Of a DNA stretch of 33,126 nucleotides, positions 7,256-15,100 are shown in pieces; within the stretch, counting starts at the first letter, position 1, and every line of letters starts with the position of its first letter. Made by a program: the position numbers and the translations under genes. Origin of the DNA: CALUTH01 sp964452495 (lineage in GTDB: Bacteria > Cyanobacteriota > Vampirovibrionia > Gastranaerophilales > Gastranaerophilaceae); contig CAYVMC010000024.1 in assembly GCA_964452495.1 (NCBI GenBank), positions 1 through 33,126 on the forward strand. The letters run 5' to 3'. A model generated the notes under the pieces. The model was not told the DNA's origin. It searched no databases and saw only the letters and a program-made list of their open reading frames with translations.

Positions 7256-8559
7256 TGAAGGTTTGTGTGATTGGAACGGGATATGTCGGGCTTGTAGCAG
7301 GTACCTGTCTGGCAGAAATGGGAAATGACGTTATTTGTGTTGATAATAATAAAGAAAAATTACAACAATTGAAACGCGGGGTTGTTCCTATATATGAACC
7401 GGGACTTGAAGAACTTATAAAGATAAATGTTTCTGAAAACAGGTTAACTTTTACGGATGATTTGGCTTCTGCCGTGCAAAAATCATTGATTTGTTTTATT
7501 GCTGTGGGTACTCCTCAGGGTGAAGATGGTTCTGCCGACTTGAAATATGTTTATCAGGTTGCACGTGAAATCGGAAAATCATTAAACGGTTACAAAGTTA
7601 TTGTAGATAAATCGACAGTGCCTGTGGGGACAGCGGAAGCTGTAACAGAGATTATACGTTCACAGACAAAAGAAGAATTTGATGTTGTGTCCAATCCTGA
7701 ATTTTTAAAGCAGGGGGCTGCGGTTGATGACTTTTTGAAACCTGATAGAGTTGTAATCGGCTCAAACTCACAGAGAGCAACAGAAATTATGCAGGAATTA
7801 TATTCACCGTTCTTGCGTACGGGAAATCCTGTAATCATAATGGATGTTAAATCCGCAGAGATGACAAAATATGCGGCAAATTCGTTTTTAGCGGTAAAAA
7901 TTTCTTACGCTAACGAAATTGCAAATATTTGTGAAAAAGTTGGGGCTGATGCGGAAATGGTAAGAATAGGTATGTGTTCTGACAAACGTATCGGGTCGCA
8001 ATTTCTGTTTCCGGGGCTGGGATATGGCGGCAGTTGTTTCCCTAAAGATGTTAAGGCTCTATTAAAAACTGCAAAAGATAACGGCTGCGGGTATGAAATT
8101 ATCGAAGCGGCTGATAAGGTTAATAAAAAACAAAGAGAATTGTTCCTTAATAAAATTTATAATCATTGTGGCAAAGATTTGTCCGGCAAGGTTATTGCTG
8201 TCTGGGGACTTGCTTTTAAACCCAAAACAAATGATATGCGAGAAGCACCGGCAATTACAATTATAAATGATTTGCTGCAGCACGGGGCAAAAATACAAGC
8301 GTATGACCCAAAGGCTTTTGACAGTGCTAAATTTATTTTTGGTGATAAAATAGTGTACTCTGATAATGCGTATAATGCTGTTAAAGGTGCTGATATGCTG
8401 TTATTGCTGACTGAATGGAATGAGTTTCGCCGTCCTGATTTTGATAAAATCAAGTCACTGATGAAGTCTCCGGTAATATTTGACGGACGAAATCAGTATA
8501 ACGGAGAAAGGTTAATACAAAGAGGTTTCTGCTATTATCAGGTAGGCAAAGTGTATTAA
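7255..8559 (+). CDS. ugd: UDP-glucose 6-dehydrogenase
   Basis: 434 residues with the three-domain UDP-glucose/GDP-mannose dehydrogenase layout: an N-terminal NAD-binding VIGTGYVGLVAGTCLA, a central dimerisation helix with SAEMTKYAANSFLA, the catalytic Cys261 in GYGGSCFPKDV, and a C-terminal domain with WGLAFKPKTNDMREAP. It oxidises UDP-glucose to UDP-glucuronate with 2 NAD+. It overlaps the UDP-xylose synthase gene by one base, so UDP-glucuronate and UDP-xylose are made together. Confidence 0.94.
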   Translation: MKVCVIGTGYVGLVAGTCLAEMGNDVICVDNNKEKLQQLKRGVVPIYEPGLEELIKINVSENRLTFTDDLASAVQKSLICFIAVGTPQGEDGSADLKYVYQVAREIGKSLNGYKVIVDKSTVPVGTAEAVTEIIRSQTKEEFDVVSNPEFLKQGAAVDDFLKPDRVVIGSNSQRATEIMQELYSPFLRTGNPVIIMDVKSAEMTKYAANSFLAVKISYANEIANICEKVGADAEMVRIGMCSDKRIGSQFLFPGLGYGGSCFPKDVKALLKTAKDNGCGYEIIEAADKVNKKQRELFLNKIYNHCGKDLSGKVIAVWGLAFKPKTNDMREAPAITIINDLLQHGAKIQAYDPKAFDSAKFIFGDKIVYSDNAYNAVKGADMLLLLTEWNEFRRPDFDKIKSLMKSPVIFDGRNQYNGERLIQRGFCYYQVGKVY

Positions 8560-8599
8560 GTAAAGTGTTGTTATGGCAAATGTATACAGAGGAGTGTAA

Positions 8600-9157
8600 A
8601 TGCCTTTTGAGTTTGTAAATCTTCAATTGAGCGGGTGTGTACTTGTAAAACCAAAAATTTACAAGGATGAGCGTGGAATTTTTAGTGAGGTTTACAAACA
8701 TTCGGAATTTGTATCAAACGGGCTTGATATAAACTTTATGCAGGACAATTATTCTTTTTCAAAATACGGTGTTTTGCGTGGAATACATTATCAAAAAGAG
8801 CCATACTCTCAGGCTAAGTTGGTAAGATGCCTTAAGGGCAAGATATATGATGTGGCTGTTGACTTAAGAACAGACTCCCCGACTTTTAAACGGTATGTGA
8901 TAGAGGAGCTTTCGGAAGAGAACGGGCATTCTCTGTATATACCTGACGGGTTCGGTCATGGTTTTGTTGTAATGTCAGCGGAAGCAGTTGTTGTATATAA
9001 GACAGGCAAGGAATATTGCCCTGAAGCTGAGGGTGGAATATTCTGGGCTGATGATGAATTACAAATCGACTGGGGAATTGATTTTGAACCGCAATTATCA
9101 GAAAAAGATAAAAATTTACCCCGATTAAAGGAGGTGTTTAAATGCGTAGACTTTTAG
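8600..9157 (+). CDS. rfbC: dTDP-4-dehydrorhamnose 3,5-epimerase
   Basis: 185 residues, a cupin-fold RmlC. FKDERG-like and GVLRGIHYQ motifs (catalytic His) are present, followed by KLVRCLKGKIYDVAVDLR and IPDGFGHGFVVMS. It epimerises dTDP-4-keto-6-deoxyglucose at C3 and C5. AGAGGAG is 5 nt upstream of the ATG. It overlaps rfbB by 16 nt. A 40-nt gap separates it from ugd, without an obvious terminator. Confidence 0.93.
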   Translation: MPFEFVNLQLSGCVLVKPKIYKDERGIFSEVYKHSEFVSNGLDINFMQDNYSFSKYGVLRGIHYQKEPYSQAKLVRCLKGKIYDVAVDLRTDSPTFKRYVIEELSEENGHSLYIPDGFGHGFVVMSAEAVVVYKTGKEYCPEAEGGIFWADDELQIDWGIDFEPQLSEKDKNLPRLKEVFKCVDF

Positions 9158-10125
9158 TAACAGGTGGAGCCGGTTTTATTGGCAGTGCTTTTATAAAATA
9201 TATTCTTAAAAAACATTCAGATTGGAAAGTAGTAAATCTCGATGTTCTTGAATATGCTGGAAATCTTGATAATTTACGTGAGATTGAAACAAACCCTAAT
9301 TACAAATTTGTTCACGGGAATATTTGTAACAGTATCCTGACAGATGATTTAATGCAGGAATGTGATTATGTTGTTAATTTTGCAGCACAAACACATGTTG
9401 ACAGAAGCATTGTTTCTCCTGATGCTTTTGTTGAAACGAATATTAAAGGAACATTTAATCTTCTTGATACTGCTTTAAAAAACGGGATAAAGAAATTTAT
9501 ACAAATATCTACGGATGAAGTATACGGGAGTATAGATGAAGGTTATTTTACGGAAAAATCTCCTATTAGGCCGAACAGTCCTTATTCTGCAAGCAAGGCT
9601 TCTGCTGATTTACTGTGCCTTTCTTATTTTAAGACGTATGGCCTAAATGTTGTGGTGACAAGGTGTTCTAACAATTACGGACCCAACCAGTTTCCGGAAA
9701 AACTTATCCCGTTCTTTATTACACGGATTTTGAATGATAAGAAAGTGACCTTGTATGGTGATGGATTAAATGTAAGAGATTGGCTCTATGTTTATGACCA
9801 CTGTGCAGCAATTGATAGGGTTTTGGCTGACGGCAGAGCCGGTGAGGTTTATAATATCGGCGGTCATTGCGAGAAAACTAATCTTGAGATTGCAAAGATT
9901 ATACTTGATTATTTTGGTTTGGATGCTTCCATGATAGAGTTTGTCCCTGACAGACTGGGGCATGACAGGCGGTATGCGATTGATAATACAAAAATTTGTT
10001 CTGAATTAGGCTGGGTGCCATCTATGAATTTTGATGAAGGGATTAAGAATACTATAAAATGGTATGTAGATAATAAGGAATGGATAGTATCAGCAGGAAC
10101 CCGTGCAATGGCCGGTGTTAAATAG
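9142..10125 (+). CDS. rfbB: dTDP-glucose 4,6-dehydratase
   Basis: 327 residues, SDR fold with TGGAGFIGSAF, AAQTHVDRS, STDEVYGS, Tyr-x3-Lys in PYSASKASAD and RCSNNYGPNQFPEKL, a set diagnostic of RmlB. It makes dTDP-4-keto-6-deoxyglucose, the substrate of the rfbC product. AAGGAGGT at 9127-9134 lies inside the rfbC coding sequence. A 105-nt gap with its own promoter precedes rfbA. Confidence 0.94.
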   Translation: MRRLLVTGGAGFIGSAFIKYILKKHSDWKVVNLDVLEYAGNLDNLREIETNPNYKFVHGNICNSILTDDLMQECDYVVNFAAQTHVDRSIVSPDAFVETNIKGTFNLLDTALKNGIKKFIQISTDEVYGSIDEGYFTEKSPIRPNSPYSASKASADLLCLSYFKTYGLNVVVTRCSNNYGPNQFPEKLIPFFITRILNDKKVTLYGDGLNVRDWLYVYDHCAAIDRVLADGRAGEVYNIGGHCEKTNLEIAKIILDYFGLDASMIEFVPDRLGHDRRYAIDNTKICSELGWVPSMNFDEGIKNTIKWYVDNKEWIVSAGTRAMAGVK

Positions 10126-10171
10126 TTTATTGTATTTGCGGTGTTTTTTTCACAGGCTGCTTATAAGTGTT

Positions 10172-10199
10172 TTGTTGGAAGGTTATAATTATATATAAT
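10172..10199 (+). promoter_or_regulatory. Candidate promoter upstream of rfbA
   Basis: TTGTTG (10172-10177), a 16-nt spacer and TATAAT (10194-10199), about 31 nt before the rfbA ATG. A second TATAAT occurs at 10184-10189. It may give rfbA a supply independent of the upstream operon. Confidence 0.5.
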
Positions 10200-10230
10200 A
10201 TTATCAGTTCAAGCAGATGGAGGTTATATA

Positions 10231-11094
10231 ATGAAGGGAATAATTCTTGCCGGCGGTGCGGGTACCAGACTGTATCCTAGTACGCTTGCAGTATCAAAGC
10301 AGCTTTTGCCGGTGTATGATAAGCCAATGATATATTACCCTTTATCAGTCCTCATGCTTGCCGGAATAAGAGAAATATTGATTATAACTTCACCTCAGAG
10401 TGATGAAGGTATACGTAAACTTCTTGGCAGCGGAAAAAATCTTGGAATAAAGCTTGAGTATATTATTCAGCCTTCTCCAGACGGGATAGCGCAGGCGTTT
10501 ATTCTCGGGCGGGATTTTTTAGGTGATGATTGTTCGGCATTAATTCTTGGTGACAATATTTTCTGGGGCGGCGGTTTTACCGGCATGCTTAAAAATGCTT
10601 CATTATGTGCGGAGCAGGGATATGCATCTATTTTTGCTTACAGGGTAAGGGATCCTGAAAGATTTGGAGTGGTTGAATTTGACAGTAGTATGAGAGCTGT
10701 TTCTATTGAAGAGAAACCTGATAAACCGAAGTCGGATTTTGCGGTTACGGGCTTGTATTTTTACCCTGAAGGGGTAAGTGATATGGTCAAAGAACTGGTA
10801 CCTTCTGCGCGCGGGGAATTAGAAATAACGGACTTAAATAAATTGTACCTTGAAAAAAACAGGTTGAATGTGGTTGTTTGTCCGCGTGGTTTTGCGTGGC
10901 TTGATACGGGACTTCATTCTTCACTGTTAAAAGCAGGGCAATATATTCAAACGATTGAAGAAAATCAGGGAGTTAAGATTTCTTGTCTTGAAGAAATTGC
11001 ATGGCGTAAAGGGTATATAACCCGTCAAGAAATGCTTGAGAGTATAAAAGATATGGGTGCAAGCGAGTATTACGAGTATATAAAGCAGTTATAA
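10231..11094 (+). CDS. rfbA: Glucose-1-phosphate thymidylyltransferase
   Basis: 287 residues, the family's normal length. The nucleotidyltransferase signature GGAGTRLYPSTLAVSKQLLP is followed by DKPMIYYPLS, LGDNIF, EEKPDKPKSDFAVTGLYFY and AWLDTG. It activates glucose-1-phosphate with dTTP, the first step of dTDP-deoxysugar synthesis. GGAGG (10219-10223) lies 7 nt before the ATG. rfbD is not adjacent. The 3' end overlaps the convergent gene by 6 nt. Confidence 0.95.
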   Translation: MKGIILAGGAGTRLYPSTLAVSKQLLPVYDKPMIYYPLSVLMLAGIREILIITSPQSDEGIRKLLGSGKNLGIKLEYIIQPSPDGIAQAFILGRDFLGDDCSALILGDNIFWGGGFTGMLKNASLCAEQGYASIFAYRVRDPERFGVVEFDSSMRAVSIEEKPDKPKSDFAVTGLYFYPEGVSDMVKELVPSARGELEITDLNKLYLEKNRLNVVVCPRGFAWLDTGLHSSLLKAGQYIQTIEENQGVKISCLEEIAWRKGYITRQEMLESIKDMGASEYYEYIKQL

Positions 11095-11961
11095 GGTAAA
11101 ACCAAATTCTTCAAGCCTTGTTACTATTTCATTTTGCGGAGTAATAAGGTCTAGTTTCTGGTGGATAAAATTATCTGCTAGACTTGGCGGAATATCTTTT
11201 GTTATAACATCACCGTTTTTTAAAAATATTTGTTTTACATAATTTCCATCAGAAAGCTGCTCAATATATTCTTGTGTCTTGGGCTGGTTTGTTTTATCGC
11301 TTGAAAAAATCATTTCTCCGGTTGCCGGATCACCGTATGCTTCAAAATTTATTTTAGAGTGTTCATATCCGGAGCTTGAATACAAGGTTTCTCCTTCTTT
11401 ATATTTGAATTGTTCAATTACGTTGTTATTTTTTCGGCCGGATTTTAAAACAAGTTTTTTCCCGTCTTCAACTGTTATTACTGTTTTTATTTCCTCGGAG
11501 CCGTTATTAATATTTTTTGTCATTATAATACTGTCTTCGTCATATTTTATGTTAATCTTAATGTCTTTTGCTATTTTGTTAGGTGATAGAGTTTGTTTGT
11601 GGGCTCTTACAATTTGTCCTTTCCGGTTATACGTATAACTTGTATTTTCAAGGCAATGTTCAGGGTTTTTATATGAAAAAATTTTGATATTATCAATTAA
11701 TTTTTTTGTGCGGTCTATTACTACTTGCATACATCCTTTTATCATATCAGCCGCCGGAGATTGTTGATGGGCGCCATTGGGAAATATTACGTATGTTGCT
11801 TTTGTGCCGGCTGTTTCTGTTTCTTTTCCTATAGAGATTATTTTATTTGCTACATTTTTTACATCGGTAGTATAGTTTCTGTTTATGAGTTCAAGAAAAG
11901 TTGTATTTTTACCGGAAAATGCAGGTCGTGTATTGCTGTTTGAAATCGGGTGTATGTACAT
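11089..11961 (-). CDS. Hypothetical protein with N-terminal PAFSGK segment
   Basis: 290 residues from the ATG at 11961, chosen because GGAGAC (11968-11973) is 6 nt upstream; the longer open frame to 12057 lacks a ribosome site. No signal peptide or membrane helix. The protein begins with ~12 Asn/Ser/Pro-rich residues and then RPAFSGK (12-18), a short F-x-G-K motif also seen as NFKGR in the glycosyltransferase at 28874-31687. The body is rich in beta-type segments with YTYNRKGQIV-like turns. No family recognised. Its 3' end overlaps rfbA by 6 nt on the opposite strand. Confidence 0.75.
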   Translation of the reverse strand: MYIHPISNSNTRPAFSGKNTTFLELINRNYTTDVKNVANKIISIGKETETAGTKATYVIFPNGAHQQSPAADMIKGCMQVVIDRTKKLIDNIKIFSYKNPEHCLENTSYTYNRKGQIVRAHKQTLSPNKIAKDIKINIKYDEDSIIMTKNINNGSEEIKTVITVEDGKKLVLKSGRKNNNVIEQFKYKEGETLYSSSGYEHSKINFEAYGDPATGEMIFSSDKTNQPKTQEYIEQLSDGNYVKQIFLKNGDVITKDIPPSLADNFIHQKLDLITPQNEIVTRLEEFGFTL

Positions 11962-12121
11962 ATTTTGTCTCCATTCTTTCTTTATAATACAGCTATGAAT
12001 AAAAAATTTTATTATATTGTTAAGAATAACTAAAAAATTGTTACAATTCTGGAACACTTCTTGCGGTTATATCACGTGTAAAAGCTGGTAATAATCTACA
12101 TACGTATACTGGACAAAGCGT

Positions 12122-12148
12122 CTACTCTGTAGTAGCATTATTCTACAG
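12122..12148 (+). promoter_or_regulatory. Mutually exclusive hairpins in the autotransporter leader
   Basis: CTACT (12122-12126) can pair with AGTAG (12131-12135), or CTGTAG (12127-12132) can pair with CTACAG (12143-12148). The two stems share bases, so only one can form. Both sit just upstream of GGAG (12163-12166). Stems are short, so this may be chance. Confidence 0.25.
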
Positions 12149-12174
12149 TTATGTTGAATTAGTGGAGTTCTTGT

Positions 12175-15100
12175 ATGGAAAAAGATAAAATGAAACGCAT
12201 TATTGCGGCCTTGTTGGTATTGCATTTTTGCTCGCTTCCTGCGGTCGTAATGGCAGATTCGGTAACGGAGCATCAAATAGTAGGAGAGGAGTTTCTTGTA
12301 ATTGATGGTGCTTCGAATATAGAGTATGATAGTGGTAATGGTGCGGTTGTTGAGGTTTCCGCAGGCGAGACTGTTGTACTGAATGGAGATTTTGAGGGTA
12401 ATAAAACAACAGCTGGAGGCGGCGGTGTTGTCTCTTCTGATGGCGGGAGTATATTTGTAACAGAGAACTCTAGTTTTAAAGGTAACGTAGCCGACAATAA
12501 AGATGAAAGTAACTACCCCTCCCCCCATGGCGGTGTTATTCAGGCTATGAGTGATACGTATGTATCAATTGGTGACTCTGTTCTTTTTTACGGCAACTCT
12601 AGTTCTTTTACCGGCGGTGCAATTTATATGGAAACGAGTGACACAGTAAGTGACTCAAATAACATCTTGTTAGTAGGTGATTATGTCCAATTTACATCAA
12701 ATACAGCAGCTATGTCCGCGGGGGCTGTTTATATTGGCGATAGGAATGCGGCTTTCGGCAAGAATGTAAGCTTCACAGGGAATAAAGCAACGACGCAAAA
12801 CGGCGGTGCGTTGATGGTTGGTTCTTTTTGGAATAATGTAACTGTGACTTTTGATGAGGGTGCTTCGTTTAGTAATAACTATGCTGCTTTGGAAGGTGGT
12901 GCCTTACATAGTTATGTAAGCAATGGTAAATCTCAAAGTATAACTTTTGATTCTGTTACCTTCGAATCAAACAAAGCGGGTCAATACGGCGGCGCTATAT
13001 ATAATTGGGCGGCGGAAAATTCTGAAAGTGAGATAGAAATAGGTGCCGGTTCTTTTTTTACAAGCAATGAGGCGGGTAATGACGGCGGCGCTATATATAA
13101 CAGCGGAAAAGGTGAAATAACAATAGAAGGTGATACACAATTTTCTAGCAATACGGCGGGTCAAAACGGCGGCGCTATATATAACAGCGGAAAAGGTGAA
13201 ATAACAATAGAAGGTGATACACAATTTTCTAGCAATACGGCGGGTCAAAACGGCGGCGCTATATATAATGAAGGCAGTATAACTTTGGATACGACAGCTG
13301 GGGACATCTCTTTCTCAGGTAATACTGCAAACGGTAACAGCAACGATATCTATCTGTACAATTCGGGAACATTAACTCTACAAGATGATACTATTGACGG
13401 CAGCACAAATGAGGTTTCTATCGGCAGCGGTATTGCAGGTGCTGTGGGTACTTTAATTACCAACAATGGAACAACTCTGGTTCTTGAATCAGGTTCTGTA
13501 AATAGCAGCTATCTAGGTACTTATACTCAGAACAGCGGTACTACGGAGGTTAATTCGGAATTCTTTGGCGGTACAAGTACTATTGCTGGCGGAACATTGA
13601 AGCTTAATAACGGTGCTGAAATTGTTGCCGGTAGTAAGCTAAATGTTGAAGACGAGGTAACCGCAAATATATCCGGTACTGTTGAAATAAACGGTACAAC
13701 CAATAATAAAGGCACAACCGTTATTGAGGAAGAAGCCAAGGTTATAATAAACAGTACATTCAATAATGAAGGTGCAACCACTATTGCGGAAGCCGCCAGT
13801 GTTATTGTAAACGGTAAACTTGATAGTACTGATGACAGTACTATTACTAATAACGGGAGTCTATCGGCTGTAGGCGTGTATGCAGAAATTGTTTTGAATG
13901 ATAACTATTCTCAAACGACAACCGGTTCGTTAACTATTAGTGACGGTGCTGTTTTAGATTTGTTAGATGGCAGTCTAACGATTGAATCGGGATCTATTAC
14001 TTTTACCGAAGGCGGCGGGCTGGCAGATGGTGATACTCTTACGGTTACGAGTAATGTTATCCTTGATATAGGAAATGACGTTACTATTTATTCTAGTGGG
14101 CTTGGAGTAGGTGGTGGTTATATTACTATTCAGGAAGACCAAAGCTTTTATTTTGATGGGGGCAATTATACAGTTGACGGTGATACATTATGTTTGGATG
14201 TAATTATTGCAAATGCTGATATATCTGCGAAAACTTTCGAGACGAATTTGACTATAGGTTGCAACGATACTTGTGATACTACATTAACTCTCAGTGATAA
14301 TGCCACTACAGATGCAGGGCTTGTAGTAAGTGAGGATTCAACTCTTAAACTTGCTCCGACCGCAGATGGAACATTAACTTTAAAATCAGACAACTCTGTA
14401 ACAGGCAGCGGTACTGTTCTAGTTGATGAGATTGTTAGAACGGTTGGCTACGATTATAATGGGGAACCAATCGAAGAACATTACGGAGTTGGTACAATTG
14501 AAATTTACTCTGATAATAGGAATTTTGGGGGTACTTATCAGCAGAACATGGGAACGGTTATTGTAGAGTCCGGTGCAAAATTTTTTGGCGGTGAAAATAC
14601 TGTAAGCGGCGGTTCATTGACTATTAAGAGTGGTGGAGTATTAGTCGGTGAGAATACTATTGATGGCGGAACATTGAATCTTAATGACGGTGCTATCCTT
14701 GCCGATTCTGATAATTGTAGTGTTTCCGTAACTACTAGTGACAGTGGCACGTACGGTACAGTCAATATATATAACCCTATACAAGGTGATGTTGAAGAGG
14801 GAGAGTTTGATGGCAAAACTATTATTTCTGATTATCTAATAGAAAGTGGTGATTTAACTTATATAAATTCAAATGATTCTACTTTAGGAATTACTATTAA
14901 TGGCGGCGGTCTGGGATTGTTTAATAATACTATTATTGTTGCAGATAGTGAAGATGGTTGTGATGGTACACTAACTCTGGGCAATACTGACGATGATGCT
15001 GCTGTGGGGGTTTATCATCTTACACTCGGCAACGGTTCAGGTGTTGAAGCTTCGGAGATTAAGTTAGAAGACAATACTTCTTTAACTTATAAAGATTATG

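Noticed and set aside
12067..12528. 153-codon minus-strand frame over the adhesin start
   Set aside because: It covers the leader and signal peptide of the autotransporter and has no ribosome site; its composition is that of a shadow frame.
12967..13248. 93-codon minus-strand frame with internal repeats
   Set aside because: Its repeats are the mirror of the 84-bp tandem duplication in the adhesin, so it is a shadow.
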